A DNA stretch of 64,000 nt from Bacteroidota bacterium (GTDB lineage Bacteria; Bacteroidota; Bacteroidia; Chitinophagales; Chitinophagaceae), in assembly GCA_023386555.1 (NCBI GenBank), contig JAEWJK010000003.1, positions 325,244-389,243 of the forward strand. The letters are read 5' to 3'. Below are positions 52,702-61,936 of this stretch, piece after piece. The position numbers and the translations under genes are program-made. Under the pieces are notes generated by a model. The model saw nothing but the letters and a program-made list of their open reading frames with translations. It was not told the origin of the DNA and did not search any database. Position 1 is the first letter of the stretch, and every line of letters begins with the position of its first letter.

Positions 52702-53841
52702 ATGAGGATTGGAATAGTTTGTTATCCAACATTTGGAGGAAGCGGTGTACTGGCAACAGAACTTGGAAAGGCTTTAGCAGATAAAGGACACAGTGTTCAC
52801 TTTATCACCTATCAGCAACCCGTTAGGTTAAATGTATTTAGTGCAAATATTTTTTATCATGAAGTAAGGGTTCCTACTTATCCTTTATTCGACTATCCAC
52901 CTTATGAAGTTGCATTAGCCAGTACCATGGTGGATGTGATTTTAAATCATGATCTTGATCTTTTGCATGTGCATTATGCCATTCCACATGCATCAGCAGC
53001 ATATATGGCAAGGCAAATTGTACAGAAGAAAACAGGGAGGCATGTACCGTTTATTACCACTTTGCATGGAACTGATATAACACTTGTGGGCAGAGATAAA
53101 ACGTATGAGCCGGTAGTTACGTTTTCGATAAATGAAAGTGATGCCATCACTGCAGTAAGTAAGAACTTAAGAGATGAGACGTTCCATTCATTCGAGATAA
53201 CAAAAGAGATAGAAGTGATCTACAATTTTGTTGATGTTAGCAGGTTCAATAAAAAACCAATTGATGCTTTTAGAAAAGTAATTGCTCCTAATGGAGAGAA
53301 AATATTGATGCATGCATCCAATTTCAGAAAAGTAAAAAGAATACCTGATGTGATGAAAGTATTTGCATCGGTAAGATCGGAAATGCCAGCTAAATTATTG
53401 ATGGTAGGTGATGGCCCGGAAAGACCAGTTGCTGAAGAATTAGCAAGAGAATTTGGTGTGTTTGATGACATACGTTTTGTAGGTAAACAGGAACAGATGG
53501 AAGAGATACTTCCAATTAGTGACCTGTTTTTGCTCACTTCGGAATATGAAAGTTTCGGATTGAGTGCTTTGGAAGCAATGGCTGCAAAAGTTCCCGTGAT
53601 CAGTACCAATGCAGGTGGATTAAGTGAGATCAATCTTCATGGCATTACTGGTTTTACAGCCAATGTTGGAGATGTTGCTTCAATGAGTGAGTTTGCCATT
53701 AGCATTTTGAATAACGATCAGGAAATGGCCAGAATAAAAGAACAGGCTTTCGAACAAGCTAATAAACATGATATCAGAAATGTGATACCGGAATATGAAA
53801 AATTGTATAGCAGGTTTTGCAGGCTGGAGACTTGTGGATGA
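52702..53841 (+). CDS. bshA: N-acetyl-alpha-D-glucosaminyl L-malate synthase BshA
   Basis: Catalyses the first step of bacillithiol synthesis by joining GlcNAc from UDP-GlcNAc to L-malate. The 379-residue GT4 glycosyltransferase begins MRIGIVCYPTFGGSGVLATELG and contains VPTYPLFDYPPYEVALAS and the HGTDITLVG loop, all typical of BshA rather than other GT4 enzymes. The nucleotide-sugar motif ESFGLSALEAMA with its two Glu residues is intact. bshB and bshC are not in the window. Confidence 0.95.
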   Translation: MRIGIVCYPTFGGSGVLATELGKALADKGHSVHFITYQQPVRLNVFSANIFYHEVRVPTYPLFDYPPYEVALASTMVDVILNHDLDLLHVHYAIPHASAAYMARQIVQKKTGRHVPFITTLHGTDITLVGRDKTYEPVVTFSINESDAITAVSKNLRDETFHSFEITKEIEVIYNFVDVSRFNKKPIDAFRKVIAPNGEKILMHASNFRKVKRIPDVMKVFASVRSEMPAKLLMVGDGPERPVAEELAREFGVFDDIRFVGKQEQMEEILPISDLFLLTSEYESFGLSALEAMAAKVPVISTNAGGLSEINLHGITGFTANVGDVASMSEFAISILNNDQEMARIKEQAFEQANKHDIRNVIPEYEKLYSRFCRLETCG

Positions 53842-53883
53842 ACGCAGAGCTCACAGAGATATTATACGTAACACAGAATAAAA

Positions 53884-53908
53884 AAGAACATGAATGATCT
53901 TCATGTCC
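53884..53908 (-). terminator. Terminator of the ispF-dut-DUF4292-envC operon
   Basis: A 7-bp stem (53888-53894 with 53900-53906) has a T-run on the minus strand, 25 bp past the envC-like stop codon. Confidence 0.65.
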
Positions 53909-53932
53909 TTTCCGATATCTTTCTTCCTGATC

Positions 53933-55270
53933 TTAACGTCTCTTCAACCATTTTTCAGGATCCTGGTGTACACCTTTTTCGTTAGTCACCATAAATGTTA
54001 CAAGCCCGTTTCCTGCTTCATCCGCTGCTGCTCTTCCTAAGACAGTTCCTGAACGAACTTTTTGACCCTTAGAAACATTCACAGAAGATAAATGACTATA
54101 AGTAGTAAAGTATTTTCCATGTCTAACCAATACAGCCTGTTCTCCACCCATATCGAATACTGAAGCTATTTCACCATCTGCAATTGACTTTACCGATGAT
54201 CCTACCGGAAGAGAAATATCGATACCGTCACTTATTCCTTTCAACTTCGATCCAGGAACTTCATAAGAGCCAAAGTCTAATGCAACAAATCCTGCATCAA
54301 CAGGCCAAGGTAATCTTCCACGATTTGCTTCGAAAGCCAATGATTGTTCTTCTGTTGGTGAATCAAACTTTTCTATCGTACCACTTCTACCTGAAGTTGT
54401 AACACCACCATTGCCTACATCAGTATTTCCCGGAGTAACACTTACATTCGGTTTGGAAGTAGTATTATTCGTAGCTGGTTTATTGGCTCCTGCATTTGCT
54501 GCAGCTAAACGCTTTCTTTCTTCCTCTTCTCTCTTTTTGGCCGCAGCGATCTCTCTTTTAATAATTGTATTGATAGCGCTGGCCAACTCTCTTCTTTCTT
54601 TATCTTTCTTTTTTATTTGACCGGCAATATCATTTTCCTGGCCTTTCAATCCTGCGACAACCCTGTCTTTTTCCTTCCTATCGTTCTCTAACTCCTGTAA
54701 TGTTTTTGTTTGCTCCTGTAGTGCAAGATTTTTTTCCTTTTTACTGCTTTCAAAAGCTACTCTTTTCTGGTCCAGTACCTGTTGCGTTTTAACGATGGTA
54801 CTAACCTGTGTTTCTCTTTGTTTACGATAGCTTTTTAAGTAACGAACTCTTTTTATTGCATCATTAAAACTGTTGGCAGAGAAAATGAAATTCAGGTAAT
54901 CGTAATTACTCCTATTCTTATAAGCAAACACAAGACTTTGTGCATATTGCTTTTTTAGTTGAGTTAATTCGTTTCCGTACCTGTATATATCAAGGTTAAT
55001 CGTATAGATTTCGTCATCCAATCTTCTAAGATCACGGCTGATGTTATTCATCATTGCTTCCCTAGCCTGAATCTTTCGCCTTACCGCAGTTAATTCTGCC
55101 AAAGAACTTTTCCTGTTCTTCTGAATACTTGATAAAGTTCTGTTCAGATCGGCTATTTCCTTTTGCAATTGTTGTTGCTGCTTTTGTAATTCATCTTTAG
55201 ATGGCTGTGCTGCAGCAAAAAGCGAAGTGAATGCAAAGACCAATAAGAGAAGATTTTTTTTCAGCATCAT
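53933..55270 (-). CDS. EnvC-like murein hydrolase activator
   Basis: A 445-residue exported protein. A signal peptide ends near AAAQP; a long coiled coil with many K, Q and E residues (about 22-245) is followed by a low-complexity linker rich in Asn/Thr and a degenerate M23 (LytM) domain (about 325-445) with ISDGIDISLPVGSSV and TYSHLSSVNVSKGQKV. The metal-site residues are partly lost, as in EnvC, which activates amidases under FtsEX control. The start at 55270 precedes the signal peptide; an earlier ATG does not. Confidence 0.88.
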   Translation of the reverse strand: MMLKKNLLLLVFAFTSLFAAAQPSKDELQKQQQQLQKEIADLNRTLSSIQKNRKSSLAELTAVRRKIQAREAMMNNISRDLRRLDDEIYTINLDIYRYGNELTQLKKQYAQSLVFAYKNRSNYDYLNFIFSANSFNDAIKRVRYLKSYRKQRETQVSTIVKTQQVLDQKRVAFESSKKEKNLALQEQTKTLQELENDRKEKDRVVAGLKGQENDIAGQIKKKDKERRELASAINTIIKREIAAAKKREEEERKRLAAANAGANKPATNNTTSKPNVSVTPGNTDVGNGGVTTSGRSGTIEKFDSPTEEQSLAFEANRGRLPWPVDAGFVALDFGSYEVPGSKLKGISDGIDISLPVGSSVKSIADGEIASVFDMGGEQAVLVRHGKYFTTYSHLSSVNVSKGQKVRSGTVLGRAAADEAGNGLVTFMVTNEKGVHQDPEKWLKRR

Positions 55271-55330
55271 TGTGATTTTATGGGTGTTCCAATGAAGATT
55301 CAAAACACTAACGTTTTCAACAAACAATAA

Positions 55331-56149
55331 TTACTTTATTTTATAATTTTTAGGAACATTAAACGGAAACGTTAACGACGGGTTAAAGGAATACTGTTTG
55401 AAATCCATTTTCAATTCTAATCTGCTTTTCTCGGCAACAGTTATTACCCGTTTCGTTGCAAAAGGAAATCCTTCTTTATTCTCATAATCTGAATAAGTTA
55501 TGTCGCAGGTACGGTTACGAATCATATTTACATCGTCCAGTTTACTATGAGTGATCCTGTAATCATTATCAAGAGTAAGCAGATGTTTGTAGATATCTCC
55601 GACCATCAATACAAGCAATTCAACACCGCTATTCTTGTAGCTTACAACATTACTGTTTGCAAAAATTGGATTGCCTACAATAAGATCCTGTAATGTTGCA
55701 AAGTCAAAAGGGATATCAGTTAGCTCCTTCAAATACTCTATGGTTCTATACTGAACGGTTTTATTAAGTTTATTCATTAACGTAACACTGTCTGGAGTAA
55801 TCAGTAAACGAAATCCTTCTACTCCCAATGGACCGGTAAGTGAAATCCAGAGCATCTTATCTTTCTGAATTCGGATATGAGCCGTGCCACCATCTTTCTG
55901 ATCCTGTGATTCATAATCAATCCTGGCTTTAGCAGAAAAAGTATTGAACTCAATTCTTTTGTGATTCACTTTATCAATTAGTTCTGCAATAAGCTTAGCA
56001 GAATCTACAGAAGGTGTTTGTGTAATAACAACTGTTTCCACCGTGTCCTTTTTAGAGATAGCTTCCTCTATCTTCTGTATCTTTTTTGTTGGACGACAAG
56101 CAAATACGGTTATCGCCAGTAATGGTAAAATATAAATGTGTCTGATCAT
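55331..56149 (-). CDS. DUF4292 lipoprotein
   Basis: A 272-residue lipoprotein (lipobox ITVFAC, Cys 18) of the DUF4292 family found in Bacteroidota. After a short charged linker the domain shows FNTFSAKARIDYESQD and ISLTGPLGVEGFRLLITPDSV (cited in part as GPLGVEG), a pattern compared by some to LolB-like or outer-membrane lipoprotein carriers. It lies between dut and envC, with 3-5 bp gaps, in one operon. Confidence 0.85.
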   Translation of the reverse strand: MIRHIYILPLLAITVFACRPTKKIQKIEEAISKKDTVETVVITQTPSVDSAKLIAELIDKVNHKRIEFNTFSAKARIDYESQDQKDGGTAHIRIQKDKMLWISLTGPLGVEGFRLLITPDSVTLMNKLNKTVQYRTIEYLKELTDIPFDFATLQDLIVGNPIFANSNVVSYKNSGVELLVLMVGDIYKHLLTLDNDYRITHSKLDDVNMIRNRTCDITYSDYENKEGFPFATKRVITVAEKSRLELKMDFKQYSFNPSLTFPFNVPKNYKIK

Positions 56150-56154
56150 TTCTA

Positions 56155-56592
56155 TTATTTTCCTGTGTGGCCAAAACCACCTGTTCCTCTTTGTGTTTCA
56201 GTAAGATTCTGCACCAATAACCATTCCACCTGCTCTACTTTTTGTATCACCATTTGTGCTATACGATCTCCATGATTAATCTGTTGATCTTCATTAGATA
56301 GATTAATGAGAATTACTTTCAGCTCACCTCTGTAATCTGCATCAACTGTTCCTGGTGAATTTAAGCAGGTAAGGCCTTGCTTTATAGCTAAACCACTTCT
56401 TGGTCTTACCTGTGCTTCAAATCCTTCCGGCAGTTCAATAAATAAACCTGTTGGTATCAGTGATCTTTCCAAAGGCTTTAAAATAACCGGTTCCTGCAAA
56501 TCGGCTCTCAGGTCCATTCCTGAAGAACCGGATGTTGCATATTCCGGTAACGGGTTAGAGGATCGATTAACAATTCTTACCGTAAAACTCAT
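56155..56592 (-). CDS. dut: dUTP diphosphatase
   Basis: Hydrolyses dUTP to dUMP, which keeps uracil out of DNA and feeds thymidylate synthesis. The 145-residue trimer-forming enzyme has all five motifs: [40 protein letters not shown] and the C-terminal [11 protein letters not shown] -7 box lies 4 nt before the ATG. Confidence 0.97.
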   Translation of the reverse strand: MSFTVRIVNRSSNPLPEYATSGSSGMDLRADLQEPVILKPLERSLIPTGLFIELPEGFEAQVRPRSGLAIKQGLTCLNSPGTVDADYRGELKVILINLSNEDQQINHGDRIAQMVIQKVEQVEWLLVQNLTETQRGTGGFGHTGK

Positions 56593-56596
56593 TGAA

Positions 56597-56604
56597 CAAA
56601 TCTA
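56597..56604 (-). promoter_or_regulatory. Putative -7 box of dut
   Basis: On the minus strand TAGATTTG matches TAnnTTTG; the expected start falls on the ATG itself, so the transcript would be leaderless. Confidence 0.4.
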
Positions 56605-56655
56605 TGTTTTTGACGATGGTAATGATTGATTAGTTATTAATGTTTATGTTAAAAA

Positions 56656-57135
56656 CTATGCCTTCTGCAACAATGCTGATGCATAAGCAACCAACCCTTC
56701 TTCTCTACCGGCAAAGCCCATTTTCTCTGTGGTAGTTGCTTTAACAGAAACATCATCGATCGTTATTTGCAAGATAGATGCAATCACTGTCCTCATTTCA
56801 TATACATAAGGTTTTACCTTAGGTTTTTCGAGACAAAGCGTTGAATCGACATTGATTACCTTATACCCTTTATCACTAATCAATTGATGCGTTTTTTTCA
56901 ACAATATCTTACTATCGATATTTTTATAATCTGCTGAAGTATCAGGAAAATGTGTACCGATATCACCCAAAGCCAATGCTCCTAATAATGCATCACAAAT
57001 TGCATGGAGCAACACATCAGCATCGCTGTGACCAAGTGCACCTTTTGAATGAGGAATTTTAATTCCACCAATCCAAAGATCTCGGCCTTCCACTAACTGA
57101 TGAAAATCTATTCCCTGCCCTATTCTGATTGACAT
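56656..57135 (-). CDS. ispF: 2-C-methyl-D-erythritol 2,4-cyclodiphosphate synthase
   Basis: Forms the cyclic diphosphate intermediate of the MEP isoprenoid pathway. The 159-residue trimeric enzyme has metal ligands D10, H12 and H44 (GIDFHQL, DADVLLHAICDALLGA, GDIGTHFPDTS) and the C-terminal TTEKMGFAGREEG. Other MEP genes are absent from the window. A 63-bp gap separates it from dut. Confidence 0.97.
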   Translation of the reverse strand: MSIRIGQGIDFHQLVEGRDLWIGGIKIPHSKGALGHSDADVLLHAICDALLGALALGDIGTHFPDTSADYKNIDSKILLKKTHQLISDKGYKVINVDSTLCLEKPKVKPYVYEMRTVIASILQITIDDVSVKATTTEKMGFAGREEGLVAYASALLQKA

Positions 57136-57149
57136 AAGCTTTATTTAAA

Positions 57150-57180
57150 ACAAAAAGCGAAGGTAATCCCTTCGCTTTTA
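57150..57180 (-). terminator. Terminator of porV
   Basis: A stem of GCGAAGG with CCTTCGC (57157-57163/57169-57175), extended by A-T pairs, ends in T-rich sequence on the minus strand. Confidence 0.8.
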
Positions 57181-57198
57181 AATATTTCCTGTTGTCGA

Positions 57199-58380
57199 TT
57201 ACTTTGAACCAGTGTTCTCTTTATCCAGATCAAACAATAAACTAAAGCGAAGTGTGTTTGATAATGGATTTCTGTTCACCCCATTTCCAGATGGTATCAG
57301 GTAAGAAAAATTCAATCCAAATACATTATATTTAAGACCGGCACCCAGTGTAAAGTATTTACGGTTGCCCTTGGTTTTATCTTCATAAAAATATCCTGCA
57401 CGGAACATGAATTGATCGTTGTAAGAATATTCAGCACCAATACCGAACATCAATTCTTTAAACTCATTTCCACCATCACTAAAAGATTTAAACCAGCTTT
57501 GTAATACGCCATAACCTCTGTACTCAGCAAGATTGGCTGAATCGATAGATTCTTTATTCGGATCATTAATATCAGCTGGCAAAGGTGGTGTTGGCACCAG
57601 TAGTTTATTAATGTCAACAGCAAACTGAATCTTATTCACTTCATCAAAAACCTTTGTATAAGAAGCACCAATTCCGAGGTTAGCAGGTATATAATCTTTA
57701 TTATTTACGTCATTTGTGTAAGCAATCTTTGAACCCAGGTTAGATATGGCAACACCCCAGGCAAATCCACCAGTAGCTTCAGAAACATTATTGCTATATA
57801 AAGAAACATCACCTGCAACTGCATTACCTGCTTTATACGTAACACCTGACTGAGAAACTCCTCCACCTGCAAGATTAGAATTGATATATCTTAATGCCAC
57901 ACCCAATCCCAGTTTATCAGAAAGCTTACGGCTATAACCAACGTCAAAAGAAAATTCTCTAGGCCTGAAATCTCCCTGGATATTACCGGCGAAATCTGTA
58001 AATGTGATATTACCCAGGCTGAAATAACGAATAGAAGCTGAGATAGCCTGCTGATCATCTAGTTGATGATAGCCTGCCAGGGAAGCTAAATAAATATCAT
58101 TCAATCCCAGGTCTCTTAACCAGGGAGTATAAGTTGCAGATATGGATGTTTTGCTTTTTGCAAAAGGAATTTTAGCAAGATTCCAGAAAGCTGAATTGGC
58201 ATCAGGCGTTGTTGCGATTCCTACATCACCCATCCCACCAGCTCTTGCATCTGGGGATATACGTAAGAATGGAACAGCAGTAGTTACCACATTAATAGGT
58301 TCAGCAGTTTGAGCCAATGCTTTATTACCGAATGACCATAATAATAACAAAACAGCAGTTTTCAGTGTTGTTTGTCTCAT
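57199..58380 (-). CDS. porV: Type IX secretion outer-membrane protein PorV
   Basis: PorV (LptO) is an outer-membrane barrel that shuttles T9SS cargo from the translocon to the sortase PorU. The 393-residue protein has a signal peptide ending KALA, the plug-like start VPFLRISPDARAGGMGDVG with NSAFWNLAKIPF, and alternating beta-strands ending in an aromatic residue (FSLLFDL...). It is divergent from gldJ. No porU is present in the gap or beside it, although it neighbours porV in many relatives. Confidence 0.93.
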   Translation of the reverse strand: MRQTTLKTAVLLLLWSFGNKALAQTAEPINVVTTAVPFLRISPDARAGGMGDVGIATTPDANSAFWNLAKIPFAKSKTSISATYTPWLRDLGLNDIYLASLAGYHQLDDQQAISASIRYFSLGNITFTDFAGNIQGDFRPREFSFDVGYSRKLSDKLGLGVALRYINSNLAGGGVSQSGVTYKAGNAVAGDVSLYSNNVSEATGGFAWGVAISNLGSKIAYTNDVNNKDYIPANLGIGASYTKVFDEVNKIQFAVDINKLLVPTPPLPADINDPNKESIDSANLAEYRGYGVLQSWFKSFSDGGNEFKELMFGIGAEYSYNDQFMFRAGYFYEDKTKGNRKYFTLGAGLKYNVFGLNFSYLIPSGNGVNRNPLSNTLRFSLLFDLDKENTGSK

Positions 58381-58755
58381 CTAAGAAATGTTTAATAAAT
58401 TAAGTAGAAGTTCGTAATAAGTAATTAGCTTTAAATAGAGTAGAAATGAGTCATTCAATCAGTTTACCTGGTACGTTTAGAATCAATGGTTGCAGACCAT
58501 GATTTTGCAATGATACAGTAAATATAGACAGCATTAACTATTGTTTCGCTGTTTCTAAAGCTTTTACGGGATTGAAAAACTGCGAAATTTATATGTACCA
58601 GGTAACTCACACATATTAAATTATATTTTCACTAACAGCTTTTCCAAAAAAAGCGTTTGTTTTAGGTAACCAGAAATCTTTATATTCGCAGTCTTAACAT
58701 CCTTAAAACAATATTCAGTACACAGCTTCGTTAGTAACGAATCAAAATCTGTCAA
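58381..58755. other. Divergent porV-gldJ promoter region
   Basis: This 375-bp gap holds no gene. It contains a perfect 11-bp inverted repeat, TTACCTGGTAC (58464-58474) and GTACCAGGTAA (58595-58605), 120 bp apart, and a gldJ promoter match at the right end. No other structure was recognised. Confidence 0.6.
58656..58688 (+). promoter_or_regulatory. Putative gldJ promoter
   Basis: TTTG (58656-58659) and TATATTCG (58681-58688, one mismatch to TAnnTTTG) are 21 bp apart, close to the Bacteroidota -33/-7 spacing. The leader would be about 60 nt. Confidence 0.5.
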
Positions 58756-60309
58756 ATGACAATGCTTACCGGATTAAGAAACTTCACTCTTTTATTAGCA
58801 TCTGTTGCAGCTCTTTCTTCTTGCAATCTATTTAAGAAGAAAGCTGAAAAATCAAATGCCACAGGCTGGAATTATAACGACAAGAACCAAGGGGGTTTCT
58901 TTGTTGCTAAAGCTTCTGATATGAAGACCGGTCCGGGACTGGTGTTTGTGCAGGGCGGTACTTTTCCAATGGGAGCCAAACAGGAAGACGTAATGGGAGA
59001 TTGGAACAATGTACCACGTCGTGTAACTGTTAATTCATTTTTTATCGACAAAACTGAGGTTGCCAACGTTCATTACCGTGAATATCTCTATTGGGTTGAT
59101 AATGTTTTCGGTCTTGCAGATATGCCACAGGTTGTAGATGCTGCTAAACCAGATACATTGGTTTGGAGAAGTGAATTATCGTACAATGAACCTTATGTAG
59201 AATATTATTTCCGCCATCCGGGATATAATTATTACCCGGTTGTAGGTGTTACCTGGAGACAGGCTTATGATTTCTGTGTGTGGAGAGGAGACCGTGTTAA
59301 TCAATTAGAATTAATTAAAAAAGGGTACCAAAACAAAACGGTTATAAAGACCGAAATGGGTGGTGGAGCTCAGGAAAACTTTAATACTAAGTCTTATTTA
59401 ATGGGAGAATATCAAGGTGTTCCGGGTAAACCGAAGAAAAATCCATTGAAAGATGCCCAGGGTAAACCAAGAAACACTGTTGTTTTTTCTGATGGAATAT
59501 TATTACCGGATTATCGTCTTCCAACTGAAGCTGAATGGGAATATGCTGCTTTAGGGCAAATTGCTGAAAACCCACAGCCTCGTAAAAGCGAGAAAAAACG
59601 TGGTGAGGAAGTTATCGCTAACCAGAATATTTATTCCTGGAAGAATACAGGTTATGATAACCTCCGTGGTACTCGTCATGGAACATGGCAGGGAGCTTTC
59701 TTAGGTAACTTTAAACGTGGAAATGGTGACTATATGGGTGTTGCCGGTGGATTGAATGACCGTGCAGCTTACACCGCAGAAGTAACTTCATATATTCCTA
59801 ATGCATTTGGCTTATATAATATGAGCGGTAATGTGAGTGAGTGGGTTGGAGATGTTTACAGACCAATGACAGGTTTTGATGAAGATGATATGAACCCGTA
59901 CCGCGGTAACGTATTTAAGCAGGTAGATCCTACGCTGGATGAAGGTAATCGCAGAGACAGTGTTGGTAGAATTATAATGGTAAATGAAAAAGATTCTGCA
60001 CTTCGTAACAGGAGAAACTATCAGCGTAGTTATGCAGTAAATCATTTAGATGGAGATACCTCAACAGCAGTGAGATATGAATATCAATATGGTGTTACTA
60101 CATTGATCTCTGATAAATCAAGAGTTATTAAAGGTGGCAGCTGGCAGGATCTTCCATATTGGATGAGTGCAGGAACTCGTAGGTTTTTAGAAGAAGACCA
60201 GGCAAGCAGCACAGTTGGTTTCCGTTGTGCAATGACACACTTCGGATCGCCTGAAGGAAAAGGCCGTAAAACCGGTAACTTCTTCCCTTCACGCAGAGCA
60301 AAGAGATAA
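58756..60309 (+). CDS. gldJ: Gliding motility/T9SS lipoprotein GldJ
   Basis: A 517-residue lipoprotein (lipobox AALSSC, Cys 23) with a formylglycine-generating-enzyme-like fold. The motif QGGTFPMGAKQEDVMGDWNN and the ESLSYNE-like segment RSELSYNEPYVEYYFRHPGY are closer to GldJ than to GldK. Also seen are RLPTEAEWEYAA, SGNVSEWVGDV and the ending RGGSW-like KGGSWQDLPYW. GldJ stabilises the GldKLMN motor and T9SS in gliding relatives. murF follows on the same strand, an order known in this phylum. Confidence 0.92.
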   Translation: MTMLTGLRNFTLLLASVAALSSCNLFKKKAEKSNATGWNYNDKNQGGFFVAKASDMKTGPGLVFVQGGTFPMGAKQEDVMGDWNNVPRRVTVNSFFIDKTEVANVHYREYLYWVDNVFGLADMPQVVDAAKPDTLVWRSELSYNEPYVEYYFRHPGYNYYPVVGVTWRQAYDFCVWRGDRVNQLELIKKGYQNKTVIKTEMGGGAQENFNTKSYLMGEYQGVPGKPKKNPLKDAQGKPRNTVVFSDGILLPDYRLPTEAEWEYAALGQIAENPQPRKSEKKRGEEVIANQNIYSWKNTGYDNLRGTRHGTWQGAFLGNFKRGNGDYMGVAGGLNDRAAYTAEVTSYIPNAFGLYNMSGNVSEWVGDVYRPMTGFDEDDMNPYRGNVFKQVDPTLDEGNRRDSVGRIIMVNEKDSALRNRRNYQRSYAVNHLDGDTSTAVRYEYQYGVTTLISDKSRVIKGGSWQDLPYWMSAGTRRFLEEDQASSTVGFRCAMTHFGSPEGKGRKTGNFFPSRRAKR

Positions 60310-60333
60310 GGAAAAGGTAAATACAGCAAAAAG

Positions 60334-60361
60334 GCCATCTGAGAAATTAGATGGCTTTTTT
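60334..60361 (+). terminator. Terminator of gldJ
   Basis: GCCATCT (60334-60340) pairs with AGATGGC (60349-60355), followed by six T residues. Confidence 0.88.
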
Positions 60362-60466
60362 CATTTACTGCCTCGTCATGACAAGCCGTTTAATACCTGA
60401 CCAATAAATTCATTAGCCCAATTGGCTATAATTCATGTAATTCGTGTTTCCTAATTTGTGTTCTTT

Positions 60467-61756
60467 ATGAGTACCATGTCGATTGAGCAACTCTATCAAA
60501 TCTTTTTACAGTATCCGTCAGTACAAACTGATACCCGTAAACTCAAACAAGGTGATATTTTCTTTGCCTTGAAAGGACCCAACTTTAATGGAAATCAATT
60601 CGCATTAAATGCTCTTGAATCGGGTGCTGCATATGTAGTGATTGATGAAGCCCTAACGGAAATGAATGAGAGGTTTATACTTGTTGATGATGTGCTTACA
60701 ACCTTACAAAACCTGGCTAAACATCACAGGCAGCAATTTAATATTCCATTCATAGGCATTACAGGTAGTAACGGAAAAACAACAACAAAAGAATTGGTGA
60801 GTACAGTACTGGCTTCTCACTATAAAACCTATACAACCGAAGGAAACCTAAATAACCATATTGGTATTCCTATTACTTTATTGCGTGTAAAAGATGATGC
60901 ACAAATGACAGTAATAGAAATGGGAGCCAATCATCAAAAAGAAATTGAATCGTATTGTAAATATGTGCTGCCCACACATGGCATTATCACTAATTGTGGT
61001 AAAGCTCACCTCGAAGGTTTTGGTGGTGTAGCAGGAGTTAGAAAAGGTAAAGGTGAGTTATTTGATTACCTGAGAGAAAATAAGGGTACTGCATTCATAT
61101 ATGCTGATTATGACTACCTGCAGGACATGAGCAAGGGCATTACTACTATTTATAAATATGGAACAGCTGACGCTGATATTACAGGTGAAGTTATTGCCAG
61201 CGAACCATTTTTAAAAGTAAAGCTAACCGGAGGAAAGGCTCTAAGCGAGATCAATACAAATCTTGTGGGAGATTATAACTTACCGAATGTGTTGTGTGCT
61301 GTAGCCATTGGCACATTCTTCAATGTGCCGGAAGAAAAGATCATCTCTGCTATAGAAAATTATGTTCCGTCTAACAGCAGGTCTCAGATGATTGTACGAG
61401 ACAGTAATCATATTATACTTGATGCTTACAATGCAAATCCTTCTAGTATGAAGGTTGCTATTGAAAACTTTGCAAAAATAAATGCAGCTAATAAAGTAGT
61501 GATGCTTGGAGCAATGATGGAATTAGGTGATGAAAGTGTTGCTGAACATGAAAATATAATAAAGCTGTTGCAGCAACTTGAATTAACGAATGTTGTTCTT
61601 GTGGGTGGTGATTATGCAAAACTCAAACATCCGTTCATATACTTTCCTAACGCTGTTGAAACTAAAGAGTGGTATAAGCAACAGCAGTTTCAAAACAGTT
61701 ATATATTGATCAAAGGATCTCGCAGTATGAAGATGGAAAAAGTATTGGAAGATTGA
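60467..61756 (+). CDS. murF: UDP-N-acetylmuramoyl-tripeptide:D-alanyl-D-alanine ligase
   Basis: Adds D-Ala-D-Ala to the UDP-MurNAc-tripeptide, the last cytoplasmic step of the peptidoglycan precursor. The 429-residue Mur ligase has the P-loop GITGSNGKTTTKE (97-109), IEMGANHQKEIE, the HLEGFGGVAGVRKGKGELF segment (key residues HLEGFGG) and the C-terminal DAYNANPSSM motif. ATG 60467 was chosen among GTG 60458, ATG 60467 and ATG 60476. The gldJ terminator separates it from gldJ. Confidence 0.96.
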   Translation: MSTMSIEQLYQIFLQYPSVQTDTRKLKQGDIFFALKGPNFNGNQFALNALESGAAYVVIDEALTEMNERFILVDDVLTTLQNLAKHHRQQFNIPFIGITGSNGKTTTKELVSTVLASHYKTYTTEGNLNNHIGIPITLLRVKDDAQMTVIEMGANHQKEIESYCKYVLPTHGIITNCGKAHLEGFGGVAGVRKGKGELFDYLRENKGTAFIYADYDYLQDMSKGITTIYKYGTADADITGEVIASEPFLKVKLTGGKALSEINTNLVGDYNLPNVLCAVAIGTFFNVPEEKIISAIENYVPSNSRSQMIVRDSNHIILDAYNANPSSMKVAIENFAKINAANKVVMLGAMMELGDESVAEHENIIKLLQQLELTNVVLVGGDYAKLKHPFIYFPNAVETKEWYKQQQFQNSYILIKGSRSMKMEKVLED

Positions 61757-61821
61757 TTACTGCGAAACTGTTTTTATCGTCATTGCGAGGCAGGAAGCAA
61801 TCGTATACCAAAGCTTTTTGA

Positions 61822-61905
61822 ATAAAGTTCTGGAAGTACAAGAGTGCGACGCAACTTAGGTTTAATAGTAGCGCTGGCCTCTGCTCCCAAATATCTTCTA
61901 CGGAA
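61822..61905 (-). repeat. Dispersed intergenic element, subtype B
   Basis: ATAAAGTTC, the exact core at 61836-61855, and a spacer that shares TTTAATAGTAGC with the copy at 4082. It lies between murF and the thioredoxin gene. Confidence 0.85.
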
Positions 61906-61936
61906 CAGTAATTGCAGCGTTTTAAAAAAGCATTTT

